Shown: one piece after another, positions 46,264 through 58,680 of the stretch
Position numbering within the stretch: the first letter of the stretch is position 1
Layout of the letters: each line of letters begins with the position of its first letter
Origin: Cryptomeria japonica
Taxonomy: Eukaryota; Streptophyta; Pinopsida; Cupressales; Cupressaceae
Assembly: GCF_030272615.1 (NCBI RefSeq)
Contig: NC_081405.1
Coordinates: forward strand, 476,412,008-476,476,007
Direction of reading: 5' to 3'
DNA: 64,000 nt
Notes under the pieces: model-generated
Database searches by the model: none
What the model saw: the letters and a program-made list of their open reading frames with translations, nothing else
Told to the model about the DNA's origin: nothing
Translations under genes and position numbers: made by a program

Positions 46264-48482
46264 GGCTGCCTGGTCACCGAGATTCAAGAAGAGCATTCTG
46301 GAATCCATACCCACAAGTTGACTGCTTCTGTCGGTCGTCTTAGAGGCTCGGACAGAATGATCCTGCTCCTGCTCCTGCTCCTGTTCCTGCTGCATCATTC
46401 TGCTTCTGGGAGAAAGAGCCATCGCAGGTACAGAAGAAGAACCAGAGGTTTCCTGCTGCATTGAAATGGAAGTTTCTTCTTCTCGGGACAAGACAAGGGC
46501 GGCAGATTGGAGGAGTTCAAGACAGAGCCTGAGCTTGTTGTGCTTCAGGTGAGAGATGGGCATGGATCCACTTCCTGCAGCTCTGGACAGAAAATCTGAA
46601 GCCAAGGACTGGAGGATATCAAAGGGAGTGGTACCATTGTCTGTTCGGACGTTGGGATTGGCATGGTGGTCTAGGAGAACTGCAACCATGTCTGGATTTA
46701 CCATTTCTGAGGCAATATGTAGAGCTGTTCTTCCTCCAGGACTTGGGTGGTTCACATCTGCTGCTCCTAGTTCTAGCAATGTCTTCACCACTTCTCTGCT
46801 ACAGTTAGCCACAGCATAATGTAATGCCAGGGCTTTGTCTAGGTTTAGCCCTTCACCCATCACCATGAGTCTCACCAGTTCCACATCTGAGGAGTCTAAA
46901 GCTCTCTGCATACGTCGTATATTCTGTTCCTCCATCGAACTGCTGGTGGCCACTTCATTGTTAGGCAATATATGAATATTGGGTCTTCCATAGTTTGAGT
47001 ATTTGAGCCTTATTTCCTGAATTTTGGCCACCACATCCGATGGGAGATGCCTTGCTAGGACCTCAGTGCGTAATCCAGATTTGGCCAAGAGGTGAGAGCA
47101 TGTGTTCCATAGGTACTGCAGATCTTGCTTCCTCGCTATCATCAACACCTTGGTAACATCTTCTATGGATGCCTTTTCCACCATGCTGGCTAGCTGTTTC
47201 TGTGCCAAGGTAAAAAAGCATCTAGATTTAGAATAACAAAAATGGGTTTATCACCTCATATACAGTAAAATTCACTTTCCTTTACTCATCAACTGTTTAT
47301 AAATCATGCACCGCGAAAACCAGCACAATAATGTCTTGAAGAGCAAATCTAATGGGCCATCCTATATCTATATATGGCCCCTCACGACATAAGTGGAATA
47401 AACCAAGCCTGCTTTCTACGATGTGTTATCAGTTCCCTACAATGTTGCTTTCTGTTTTTTGTTGGACCGAATCTTATACCTACATCCTCCAGGCTTATTT
47501 TAACATACTGTACAGAGTTTATGGTCCGGGTTGAACCAACTCCATGTTTTATGCTCTCTGCCTATAGAGGGAAAAACGTTTAGGTCTAGCTAGTTAGTTA
47601 GTGTGATTGAATGATATAAACAAGTTAAAGTTTAGTGTGTTAGTCAAAGTTTGTAATGGATATTCGGACACTGAGGAAAGTATGCGAACCTGTGTGATAA
47701 GAGAGAGCTGGTTGAAGCTTAGAGTGTGCCCTAGAAGCCAAAATCTGTAATAGATCTTCGGACAAAGAGGAAGGTGAATGTGAACATGAGAGCAAGTTGA
47801 AGCTTGCCATGTGCTGTTTAAGTCAAAATCTGTGATAGATCTTCTGAGAAAGAGGAGAGGGTGAATGTGAATCTATGTGATAATAGAGTGCTGGTAGAAG
47901 CTTAGAGTGTGTTGTTTAAGTAAAAATCTTTAGTAAAATTCAGATGAACGATCTTAACAAGTCAAAGCTTAATGTATGCTGTTTAAACCAAAATCTTTAA
48001 TAGATTTTCAGACAAAGAGGAAGAGGAGGGTGAATGCAAACCTGTGTGATAACGGAGAGCTGGTCGACGCCAAAGAAATGAGCCGCAGAGAGCGTATCTA
48101 GGGCAAGGTGAATAGCAGATGTACAATGGGTATGCCAGCATCCTCTCTCGCTGCAGTTAAGCCTTCCTTGGTGCTTCTCTGGGACTATGGACGCCTGCCC
48201 ACTATACAAGAACTGCAAGACCATCATAAATACTTCATACCCAACAACTCCCACAGGAATTACCTGAGAACAAGAACTATCACCTCGCCCACCTTGCTCA
48301 TTCATGGCCTCATTGTTGCAGAAGATCATCCGGAAGAAGGGACTCCGTGCAGCCAGGATACATTTGTGGGCATGCACTTGCCTTCCCTCCACAGTGAAAG
48401 TTACATCACTGAAGGCCTGCCCATTGACAAGCAGATTCAAGTAGTCTAATGAAAGGCTCTTCAATGGATCTTCTGGATTCAT
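46225..48482 (-). CDS. BOP: BLADE-ON-PETIOLE-type BTB/ankyrin transcriptional co-regulator (exon 1 48042-48482, exon 2 46225-47199)
   Basis: Two exons joined by a GT-AG, phase-0 intron (47200-48041) give 471 residues, close to Arabidopsis BOP1/BOP2 (NPR6/NPR5). The N-terminus MNPEDPLKSLSLDYLNLLVN and residues about 17-125 form the BTB/POZ domain with the C2HC-type zinc motif NCSERGCWHTHC (about 109-120). Residues about 150-210 form the NPR-specific helical region (MVEKASIEDVTKVL, ARKQDLQYLW). Residues about 245-345 carry ankyrin repeats (ALDSSDVELVRLMVMGEG, LHYAVANCSREVVKTLLELG, TALHIASEMVNPDMVAVLLD). The C-terminus has a (QE)n run and ends near LFLNLG. BOP proteins bind TGA bZIP factors in the nucleus, act as BTB adaptors for CUL3 ligases, and set organ boundaries, leaf base and abscission zones. 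The start is the ATG at 48482; an in-frame GTG three codons upstream is not needed. All domains are intact, so the gene is probably functional. Confidence 0.93.
47200..48041 (-). other. BOP intron with degenerate repeats that copy the exon 1/intron junction
   Basis: 842 bp; donor CAG|GTTTGC and acceptor GGCACAG|AAACAG. The donor-proximal 400 bp (about 47636-48040) consists of four or five degenerate repeats of about 70-100 bp. The unit that includes the true junction (about 47979-48070) has a close copy at about 47636-47725. There the last 28 or so bases of exon 1 and a usable CAG|GTTCGC (at 47690) are preserved. A third copy (47811-47905) has lost its GT. Confidence 0.75.
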
Positions 48483-49099
48483 CAGGTTCACTTTCCTTTT
48501 CTTTTACCCAATGGATTATCTTATTCCGAATCCAAATGATTCACCCTTCATGCCCACTCTCAGGAAATTTCTCCTTTCTCATATACCAAAATGCCTGAGT
48601 TTCTTCCCCAAGAAGAAGATGTGGACTGTTCCCTCCACCACTGAGATGAGTCAACCAGTGTCTTTTGCAACCACACAAGCTCAATTGCCTGCCTGCCTGC
48701 TTGCCTGCCTAAAGCCAGGCAAACGCTTAGAATTCTTGTCAAATGGTTGAGATGAGAGGTGTAGAGTTTAAAGAACCGTTGACTGGGCTGGGCGGGGCGG
48801 CCCCTCTAACACTACACTCCATTATCTCTCACGCACTCTTCTTTCCTACGACGCAGACATCTGCCATGCCCTACTCTACGGGACTAGGAAACAAACGGGT
48901 AAAAAGAGTAAAGCCGACCTAAACTGTAAAGTGCGCAGAACACTCTCAATGCCCACGAAATATCTTTCATTTGGGGGACAAGAGGATCCCAAGGAAATCA
49001 TCTCTTTTATTGAATTAGGTCCATGCATACTTGTCATGGCATCCGAGGATATTGGAATGCACTTATCAATGGACAACTGAAGTTGCTAACATTTGATTA
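48483..49099 (-). promoter_or_regulatory. BOP upstream region
   Basis: About 600 bp between the BOP start and the next transposon remnant. It contains a (CTGC)/(GCCT) run at 48687-48712 and a short GC-rich patch at 48783-48806. No TATA box or named element could be assigned reliably. It must hold the core promoter and 5' UTR unless the retroelement remnants beyond 49100 contribute. Confidence 0.35.
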
Positions 49100-49402
49100 A
49101 CCTTCTTTACAAGTTGTTCTCTTTTCCTTGGAAAAAAAACAGGTCAAGCTTTAATTACAAATACGAAAAAAAAAAATTGATTAGTTGAGAGGGTCCGAAA
49201 ACTTTACATAATAGTCTTATAGGCGGAGAAGAGGGATCTCACAAGTAGTGAAATTACCAAAACCCAAAAACAACAAGACTCTTTTTTGAAAGAAAGACAA
49301 ACTGGAACAACGATCAAGTGGGAATAGGGGACCCGACCCTAGACACGATTTTTTATTCTCATACTTGAGGGGTTTAGGAAGGAACCCCTTAAACTGCAAC
49401 AA
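49100..49402 (-). mobile_element. LINE-like 3' fragment
   Basis: On the minus strand an open stretch ends near 49217 in a short tail with GTAAAGTTTTCGGACCCTCT, then an A-rich run (T/A runs on the plus strand at about 49168-49180). This resembles the 3' tail at 1150-1330. Fragmentary. Confidence 0.3.
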
Positions 49403-50030
49403 GCAAAGTCAAGGAAAGAAAAGACAAACAATGATTTTTGAAAGGCTCCCCAAAACCTTAGCTAGAATATCATCAACATAATCGTCCAAGATTTTATGCA
49501 TATAGTCATGAAAGATAAAAGCCATTGCATATTGATTGGTGGCATCAATGTTCTTTAATCCAAAAGGCATTACAACCCAACAAAACATACCCCAAGGAGT
49601 TGTGGAAGCAATCTTATATTGATCTTGAGGGTTAATGAAGATTTGATTGTATCCAGAAAAGCCATCCATAAAGGATAATAAAGCATGACCAACAACGGAA
49701 TCAACTATCATATGAATGTTTAGAAGAGGAAAATCATTTTCACGGAAGCCTTATTGAGATCTCAAAAATTAGTGCACATTTGAATCTTATTATCTAGTTT
49801 AGCAATGACAACGATGTTCAAAATCCAAGGAGAGTAATCAAAATCCAATAGTTTTTCTATTTTAGCTTTAAACAACAACACTATCTTGGGATTCATTTTT
49901 CTAATCTTTTTCTTAATAGGCTTAGCATCGAGGATTAATGTAATGTTATGAGTCATAATCTTAGGATCAATGCCAATCATGTCTAAATAATTCCAAGCAA
50001 ATATTTTAGGATATTCGTGTAACATCCATC
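49403..50030 (-). pseudogene. Gypsy reverse transcriptase fragment
   Basis: Two broken frames. 49762-50025 has EYPKIFAWNYLDMIGIDPKI, then KKIRKMNPKI and YSPWILNIVVIAK (RT N-terminal motifs). 49409-49711 has LSFMDGFSGYNQIFINPQDQ, WVVMPFGLKN and the catalytic DDYVDDILAK. It is typical Ty3/gypsy pol, truncated after the YVDD motif and frameshifted. Confidence 0.8.
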
Positions 50031-52230
50031 AACTAAGGAAATTCACGAATCTCTCTTCATTATCATTTGTATTTCAACATATTTCCCAAAGTATGCTTCC
50101 GCATTCAAACAATAAGGAAATCCATGATTATGATGTTAATGAGGAATATTATCATAAACTCCTAAGAACTTAGCTAAGGAATCATCTATAGAAAAGGTGT
50201 CAAGGGAAAGCGACCTAGAATCATAAATAATTAGTTGAGGATGCACTAGACGAAGAGATTTAGGAGAAATGATTACATTCACATTGAGAGATGGATTTTT
50301 AGATGCTTTGGTGGGCTTCAAGGGATTATCCCCAAGTCCAAAAGATGTTTCATGAAGATGGTTTTCTATTGGAACTTTGATCCATTGTTCATTTGTGCCA
50401 CAACCATTGCCTTTATATCCATGTTTAGCTAGGATGTGAGAACCAAAACCATAGAGGGATACCATATTAGAAAGACAAGGTGGAGCCTCGTATGTCTCAA
50501 TGTCATAAGTGGATGAAGTAGAAGAACAAGTATGCAAATTTTAAGTAGCCACAAGATTGTTACTAAGTTGTTTAGGCAAAGTTGATTGCTTCTTAGATTC
50601 CATCATATCATCATCCTTTTTAGTCTTAAGCTCTATTGCAGGGACTTTATATACTCCCACAAAAGAAGGTGTAAAATCTAAGGACCCCCAATTGTCTTCT
50701 AAGAGTACCTCTTTAGATGAAGAAGTATCTTCAGAAGGAGATGGTGTTTCAACTTGAAGAGGAGAAGAAATAAAAGAATGTAAAGGAGATTTAGGACTAG
50801 ATGAAATTGGCAAGAAAGCTTGTAAATTAATGTTGACATGCAAAGTATACATCTTGTTTTCATATATGAATTTGACTTGGCGATGAAGAGTTGAAGGAAC
50901 AACTTGCAAATCATGAATCCAAGGTTGTTCTAGGAGAGGATTATAAGTGAGATTATCGGGCATGACTTGGATAGGTGTAGGCAAAATAACAAGTCCTACC
51001 TTAATAGGCAAGGTTATAGACCTAAGTATGCTCTAGGACCATTATCAAATCCACAAATAGAAAGAGATTCGGGTTGAATAAGAGAAGTGTCCACATTAAT
51101 CTTAAGCAACAAATCAATCCTAAAAATATTAAGGCTAGATCCATTGTCCACTAAGTTTCATCTCATAGTATTATCATTAATAAGGAAAACAATCGTAAGA
51201 GGATCATATTGATTTTGAATCTCTTTAGGAAGTAACTCATTTTGAGAAAATACAATTTTAACTTTAGGTTCCTTCATAGAATCAATCAAGGAAGATATAT
51301 TACTAGGTGTCACAATAGGTGAAACATCTAACTTCTTTAAGGCATCTTTGAATAGTCCATGATGTATAGATGAAGTCTGAATCAAGTGGCTTTAAGTTGT
51401 TCAATGAGGTCATACTCCTTACCAGGATGTTGTGAGAGATGAGGTGTTGGTGGAAGCATTGGTTGAGAAATAGGAAGAGAAGAAGGAATAATTGGAGTAG
51501 TAGGTTACTTATTGTTTCTTGTGTTATATGTGTGGGCAACCGCATTGTAACTCTCTTGGGTGATTTGTTTGGCATATTCATAAGGACTTTTAGTAACATA
51601 ACCTCCTTTCACAATAATGACCAGTTTATTAGGAGTGTATAAAGTATCATGATTATAACCACCTTGAACCATAATAACTAGTTTACTAAGAGGTTAAGAG
51701 GTTTGAGTTCTACCACCCTTAACAACAACCATAGGCTTGTTAGGTGTTTGGAAATTTGGTTCATATCCATTCACATTTGTCAAGTTGATCAATCGTTTAC
51801 ATATGGATGCTTTAGGATTGTTTGAGGAAGATTTCTAGTAGAGTTGAAATCATTAAGAACATCATTTAACCTAGAAAAATCATCACTACTAAAGGGTTAA
51901 TTGTTAGATCGAGGAGGTAAATCTTCATAAAGAGGATTCTCATACACCATCATGTTATTGCATTTTGAAGATTTAGAGGATGATCTAGTAAGAATGACAT
52001 CATCAAAAGTGTCATCCATCTTATCCAAATTACCACTACTAAATGTCACAGTGATTATGTTGATCAATTTTTGACAAAAGGAGGGTTTAGAAGGCTTCTA
52101 GGATAAAGGAAATCATCAAGAGCCTCATAAATCTCTTCCCTACTACATGTCTCCTCGAATGGGTAACCATCATAAGCAAAGGGATTACCACAAGTATGAA
52201 AGCCTTGTAAATAAAAATCTGAAATTATTG
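50031..52230 (-). pseudogene. Gypsy gag/protease region, heavily broken
   Basis: Reading from 52230 down: gag-protease linker fragments (about 51400-51640), protease region (51158-51385; then NLVDNGSSLNI, the D-x-G-type site, just downstream), and a polyprotein stretch (50541-51011) with YNPLLEQPWIHDLQVVPSTL, usual in gypsy protease. Another part at 50136-50537 leads to the RT. Frames change several times. No LTRs were found, so this is a truncated old insertion in the same orientation as BOP, about 1 kb upstream of it. Confidence 0.65.
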
Positions 52231-52879
52231 AAAAGAAATACTAACTTTTGCAATAAAAGAAAATAATCTAATGTAAAAATGCATATAAATCTAAACACGC
52301 ACAATGCATAAAATAAGATTTTTTTTATTTTTTTATTCTTATTATTATTTTGAAAATGCAATGAACATACAAATCAAAAAATGTGATACACCCCTCTTCA
52401 TTTTTGAAAATGATTATTATGCTTTGTTTTGGTTAATCAATGACATTGTTTATCTTCTATGAATGAAGTTGCTATCTAAAAGAGAATGATTAATGAAGTT
52501 ATTTAGTTAGCAGTATAGTATGAAATTGGCAAAATGGTTAAGATGTGACTAGCTGACTTTTCTTGTGACCTAGTGTTTGTAGGAATAACAACACCCATAG
52601 TAGGGAGGGAGAGCATTATCAAGGAGAGGGATGCATATATTGGAAAAGAACATTGTCGTTGAGTCTTGGGTCCAAAAATCCAGATGTATGCCTTGAGTAT
52701 CACAACCTTGGTTGAGTAAGGTCTATTCCATTTTCTTGTTGATGTTGACCTGGAGTCTTCTTGTCACCCTAGCACACTCGAGTGGTCTACCATCCCTGGT
52801 TTAAATCTATATCTTGATGTTGAGCATTATTGTTTATTTTGTCTCTTCCTTATTATGTTCAGGCATATAGTTGTGTGCC
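52231..52879. other. Gene-free DNA
   Basis: No supported gene. A T-rich stretch lies at 52318-52345. Confidence 0.4.
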
Positions 52880-53065
52880 TACATATGTATGTATGTATGT
52901 ATGCATGTATGCTATGCATGTATGTATGTATGTATGCATGTATGTATGTATGTATGTATGCATGTATGTATGCATGTATGTATGTATATATGTATGTACA
53001 TACATACATACATACATGCATACATACATACATACACACACATATGCATATGCATACACATACGC

Positions 53066-53146
<81 letters not shown>

Positions 53147-53308
53147 TAGACACATATAAACATATATACACATGCACACACACATATATATACACATACA
53201 CACACACACATACATACATACATACATACATACATACATAAATATGTATGTATGTATGTGTGTGTGTGTATGTATTTATTTTTGTATGTATATATGTGTA
53301 TATGTGTG

Positions 53309-53343
<35 letters not shown>

Positions 53344-53480
53344 CACACACACACACATTTAAATATACACACACGTATATATACACATATATACATATAT
53401 ACATATATATAGACATATATGTATACATACATGCATACATAAATACATTTATACATACATACATACATACATACATAAAT
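52880..53480. repeat. Compound microsatellite with three mirror-inversion centres
   Basis: (TATG)n then (CATA)n meet at about 52998; (CATACA)n/(ACATAC)n lead to a second inversion near 53241; (GT)n to (AC)n invert at about 53341; the block ends in (CATA)n. Each half is the reverse complement of its neighbour, so several hairpins are possible. Overlapping Tyr/Cys/Met/Val or Thr/His ORFs are repeat translations. Confidence 0.9.
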
Positions 53481-53487
53481 TCTTGAT

Positions 53488-54192
53488 TGTTCCAGATAAT
53501 TGAGAGGGGGTGAATCAGTTATTTATTAAATTTTTTTTCATTTTTCACATAAACAGATTAGACAAATATTGATTTCAGATAGCATAACCATGAATAAATG
53601 ATATCATGAAAAGAACACACACAAGAGACACCAGATATGATGTGGAAACCCCAAGAAGGGAAAAACCACGAAAAATGTTAGTTCTCAAAATAAAAACACT
53701 TGTTAGGGTGAAATTGATTAAGTTGATTTTTACAAGATGGATCACTACCAGAATTGCTCACTGCAGGTGGGCTCATTGCCCGGTTAAAACCACCAAAAAA
53801 AAAGGGGGGTTCACTTCCCAGAGGAAGAAATAAATAATGCACCACAAGAGACACAACTGCCACTTTGCTGCAATGCCAGAAGAAACCTTAGGCTCACTAC
53901 CATCAGTACCAAACAACACTAGCAAACAACCACACTGATTAACCACTTCATATTGCAAGAGATAGATCTTCCCTTTATAATCAACTTACTTTTTCTAAAA
54001 CCTTCTTTTGCTCTTTTTAATTACAAGTGATCTTTATATATTACATTGATCTCCAAAATATATTATACAAGTTGGCCAAGGAGATAAAGAAACATAATTT
54101 AAAATAGGTCTCCACTAAGCATTCATGTGGGGGAAAGGAATGAAAATTAGACCACACCACAATGCAACAACACATTATCAAATTCCACAATC
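53488..54192 (-). mobile_element. Partial copia-type LTR remnant
   Basis: The plus-strand start TGTTCCAGATAATTGAGAGG matches the form of the 3' end of the neighbouring copia LTR (TGTTAGGATAAC...AATTGAGAGG). The far end (CAATGCAACAACACATTATC) resembles the opposite LTR end near 55290. No target duplication; boundaries are approximate. Confidence 0.45.
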
Positions 54193-54212
54193 ACTAAACC
54201 AAAAGATAGAAC

Positions 54213-55315
54213 TGTTAGGATAACCGACAAATAATTGAGAGGGAGGGGGGTTAATTAGTTGTCAATAGATTATATTAATCAAACCACTTTATAACCTTTA
54301 ACCGAAGCACATAAACATTGAATACCAGAATAGCAGAAATAGATACCGATAAGCAATAAAACTTAAGAATGAAACAGAGAATTAACACAATGCAGCCATA
54401 CTACATAACACCATGATTTGTATGTGGAAAACTCAATAAAGGGAAAAACCATGGTGGGAAGCCTACCCATAGTTAGATGATACTTCTGCAAAAAGTATGT
54501 GGTACAATAAGGGGCATGCACATGCAGGAAGGCACACTATCTAGAGTGTACTCCTCATTACAAAGGAGTCTCACTGACTACAGAGAGGTTATAACCACCT
54601 CAAGATAATTGGACAACAATCTAGAAGAATGAACTGCCAAAGATAGCATCTACCATGTATGATTATAGTCTCGGTTAAGCTCAATACCGAAGGCCTTTGA
54701 CCTCTTATTCAAACCCAATTTGATCACCTATGATCGACCAAATCTCCTTCGCATATAATATTTCATTCCACGACCACGACACACATTTCACCACCATGAT
54801 CTACAATGAGATATTACATCAATTTATACAAACCCTAAGGCCTAAACCAATTATGTCGGCCACCTAAAAGATATTACAATAAGATCATTACATAGATCCA
54901 TATTACAATGATATGCCATGTCAGCTTAAGACTAAAACAACATTAACCAATCCATAAAACATCCCGGTAATGTGTAGAGAACACATTAACATGATACCAG
55001 TCCATAACCTAGATAGGTACCATACCTAATCTGGGTCCACCACACTAAAGCGAAGTCTCCAATCAGTTGAGGCACGATCAAGCATCACCTTCTGCATCTT
55101 GAATTGCATCTAGAAGCTGCACCAACATCACTTGCATTCTGTCAAAGATTCTCAGTGAAAGCTCTACCGGTAAAACCTTAAACCCTTACCGGTAACACAC
55201 GATCTTCTACTGGTAACCAAAACCTATCTTCCGGTAACCAACCATAACAGATAGTGTTGACATCAATGAAAAAATATTAATGCAACACATAATCAATTCC
55301 TCCATATTGCCAACA
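54213..55315 (-). repeat. 3' LTR of the copia element
   Basis: 1103 bp; on the element strand TGTTGGCAATATGG...TTATCCTAACA. Shared block with CTGCATGTGCAG-like core (CATGCACATGCAGG on plus) at about 54504-54585. Confidence 0.85.
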
Positions 55316-55650
55316 ATCTCCCCCTTTGGCATTGATGGCAACACTAGATGTGAAAAAGAAAACATCTAAGTGCCAAGAAGTGCCAAACATTTCTCATAGA
55401 AGATATAACAATGAAAAAATGAAAAATCCCAGCAACTCCCCCTGAGGAGTGCAGTCCAATTTGAAACTGATCTGAATTTTTCACATATAACTCTTCCCCT
55501 TTGACATCAATGCCAAAGATATGACATAGATGTCAAAATTATGTGAACCTCAAAGTTGACTACTCCCCCTAAGTAGTAGCACCACTACATCAACCTAGAG
55601 AAAATGATAAAGTTGATGATGCATATCGGACTGATGGTCTACTCCATCAA

Positions 55651-56429
55651 TTAAGTTTTTGCCAAAGGGGTAGATACCCCTGAACTATCTCTTAAATACT
55701 CAAATGACTCCTTAGATAGCAGTTTAGTGAATATATATGCAATCTGCTCTTTACTGTTCACATAAACAAATTTGACTTCCTTTTCTTCCACCTTGTCCTT
55801 CAGAAAGCTATATTTTATTGATATGTGTTTAGTCTTAGAGTGAAATACTAGATTCTTAGACATGTCAATAACTGCAAAGTTATCATAATAGATAACTACC
55901 GGTTCACTACAATTTACCTTGATATCCTTCAACATTGTCTTCATCCATAAGACTTGAGTGCAATTAGTTGTTGGTGCAACATATTCAGCTTCTGCAGTAG
56001 ATAAAGAAATGCATGACTATTTTTTGCTGATCCATGAAACCAATTTCTTTCCAAGAAAGAAAGCTCCACCAGAAGTGCTCTTCTTGTCATCAGTATCTCT
56101 TGCCCAATCGAAATTTGTATATACACATAAAGTGAAGTCATTATCTCTAGAATACCATAAGCCATATTATGTTGTTCCTTGCAAATACCGGAATATCCTC
56201 TTTATTGCACATTCATGATTTTTTTAGGATTATTTTGATATATTGAAACAATACTTGCTGCATTTATAATATTTGGTCTAGTTTGAGTTAGATATAACAA
56301 GCCACCAATCATAGACTTATACCTTATCGGATTTACTGGTGTAGATGTATCTTTGATAGATAATTTCTCACTTGTCACCATAGGAGTACTTATCGGTTTG
56401 GAATTATCCATACAAAAATTCTTCAACAA
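55651..56429 (-). pseudogene. Copia RNase H domain (broken)
   Basis: MLKNFCMDNSKPISTPMV and YKSMIGGLLYLTQTRPNII link RT to RNase H. After a frameshift (about 56160) the RNase H part continues, and 55651-55944 carries VVIYYDNFAVIDMSKNLVFH, then KTKHISIKYSFLKDKVEEKE, the usual copia C-terminal motifs. Confidence 0.8.
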
Positions 56430-56434
56430 TTCCC

Positions 56435-57157
56435 TTAGATACTTAGTTTTATAGATAAAGATGTAGTTTTAGAGAATTCCATGCACAATTTATCTTCTCC
56501 TCCAAAAATGATATCATCAACAAATACTTCAATAATCAAAATATCATCATCAGTGATCTTATAATATAGATTACTATCAACACTGCCTTTAGTAAAACCA
56601 AGCTTCAAAAGATATTTATCCAACCTTGCATACCAAGCTCTAGGAGCTTGTTTTAAACCATATAAAGCTTTCCTTAATCTGCAAACCATATATTTATCAC
56701 CTGTTAGTGAAAATACATCATTTTTCTCAATGTATACCTCTTCCTCAAGTTCACCATTCAAAAATGCACATTTAATATCCATTTGATAGACCTTATAGTT
56801 CTTATAAGATGCATAGGCAAGAAATAGTCTAATAGCTTCAATTCTAGCTACAGGTGCAAATGTCTCACCATAATCAATTGCTTCCATTTGAGAATATCCT
56901 TTACATACCAATCTATCCTTGTTTCTTACAACTTGACCATCCTCATTTATTTTATTCCTAAAGACCCTTTTAGTTCCAATAACATTCTTATTTTTACGTC
57001 GGGGAGCTAAAGTCCAAGTCTCATTCTTTTCTATCTGATCTAATTCATCTTCCATATTCTTTAACCAATGTTTATCTTTACAATCTTCAATAATAGATGT
57101 TGGTTCAATTTGAGAAATAAGACACACCTCTTCATTTTCCAGTCTTCTTCTTGTCAT
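56435..57157 (-). pseudogene. Copia reverse transcriptase domain
   Basis: 241-codon open segment with WLKNMEDELDQIEKNETW, YGETFAPVARIEAIRLFLA, VYQMDIKCAFLNGELEEEVY, LRKALYGLKQAPRAWYARLD and the catalytic FVDDIIFGG (canonical YVDDIIFG), all copia-type RVT_2. Cut from the next segment by a frameshift near 56435. Confidence 0.9.
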
Positions 57158-57271
57158 AACTCCCTTGTTCCTATCTCCAAAGTTTTGATCTTCAGAATGA
57201 TGTAGCCTTACATACCTTGGTGTCTTCTGAACTTCAGGTTCACTATTCTGATCATCAGTGACAGTTGAATT

Positions 57272-58341
57272 TTATGACTGTATTGGTGTAAATGTTTCAG
57301 TGTCTTGTATTGGTAGAGGCATTGTTAGTTCAGTTATGATCATTTCCACTATCGGTTCCCTGTTATATGATATAGATTGTTTTATGTATTGCTCATCCAC
57401 TTTCACATTAGCCCTCTCCACAATTTTTTGCAATGTTTTGTTATAACATCTATATGCTTTGCTTTGAATTGGATATCCAAGAAATATCCCTTCATCACAT
57501 CTGGGATCAAACTTCCCAATCAAATCATCCCTTTTGATATAACATTTACTTCCAAAAATTCTGAAATATTTAATAGTAGGTGTATGTCTAAACCATAATT
57601 TATAAGGGGTCTTACCGGTTTCACCTTTGATGTGAACTTTGTTGAATGTGTAGATTGTTGTACTCATTACTTCTCTCCAGTAGATGTGAGGCAATTTGGC
57701 TTCCATCATCATAGTTCTTGTTGGATCCAAAATGGTTCTATTCTTTCTTTCCACTACTCCATTCTGTTGAGGAGTCCTAGGTGTAGATAATTGTCTCCTA
57801 ATTCCATTTGTCTCACAATAACTATTAAATTCATGAGAAGTGAACTCACCACCTTGATCTGATCTCAAACATTTGCTTTTAATCCAGTTTCTGGTTCTAC
57901 CTTTTCTTTAAAGATCTTGATTTTTTCAAAGGCTTTAGACTTCTCCCTAAGAAAAGTCACCCACATCATCCTAGAATAGTCATCAATAATCAGCATGAAA
58001 TACCTATCACCTTGAAATCTTCTAGTCCTTGTTGGACCACATAAGTCAATGAGAATCAAATCAAATACATCATTAGATTTATCATGTATGCTCGTAAAAG
58101 AAGTTCTAACTTTCTTTCCCAATTGACATTCCTTACATACCGGATTATGAGGCTTCATAATCTTAGGTATATCTCTAACTGCCTTTGTTAAACTGATCTT
58201 GACAATACAATCAAAATTAACATGACACAACCTCGTATTCCATAACCAACTCTTATTAGTATGAGAAATCAAACATGTCTTATTACCAGTGTTCAAGTGA
58301 AAGATATTACCTCTAGTCTGAGTACTGGTTGCAATCTCCAA
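57272..58341 (-). pseudogene. Copia pre-integrase and integrase core
   Basis: 57865-58341 has WNTRLCHVNFDCIVKI (zinc-binding pre-integrase, H...C-x2-C as CKECQLGK) and the start of the core DLILIDLCGPTRTRRFQGDR. A frame change near 57868 leads to RSDQGGEFTSHEFNSYCETN and PQQNGVVERKNRTI, carrying the D-D-E motif. It joins viral-type cDNA to host DNA. Confidence 0.9.
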
Positions 58342-58380
58342 ACTAGTTATGCTAATGATTTTGCATTTTCTATCTTTAAA

Positions 58381-58680
58381 CTAAAGCTGGAAACCCTTGT
58401 CCACCAATTGACCAACACTTAAAAGATTATGCTTTAAACCTTCTACATAATAGACATTATTAGTATTATGCTTGCCATCCAAAGAAATAATACCTCTACC
58501 TTTAATCATACATGCTTTGTCATCTCCAAATTTGACTTGACTGCCATTGTATTCTTCCAGGGACAAAAAATTTCTTTTATCTCTAGTCAAATGATGTGAG
58601 CATCCACTATCAATCATCTTTGTCTTGAACTTTTGCTTCCAGGGCCTTTTCTTCATTCTTGATAGCTGATTCTGGTTCAT
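58381..58680 (-). pseudogene. Copia protease
   Basis: IDSGCSHHLTRDKRNF is the copia aspartic protease site (DSGCS-H). It overlaps the end of gag in another frame, so a short deletion lies near 58620. Confidence 0.85.

Noticed and set aside
46225-48482. NPR1-type immune receptor instead of BOP
   Set aside because: Two-exon structure, about 470 residues, a BOP-type LKSLSLDYLNLL start and a short C-terminus match NPR5/6 (BOP); NPR1-4 are longer with more exons.
48483-48491. BOP start three codons upstream (GTG at 48491)
   Set aside because: GTG is not a normal plant start; the ATG at 48482 gives the N-terminus expected for BOP proteins.
52827-53476. Open frames of Tyr/Val/Cys/Met or Thr/His up to 213 codons
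   Set aside because: Repeat translations of (TATG)n, (CATA)n and (GT)n.
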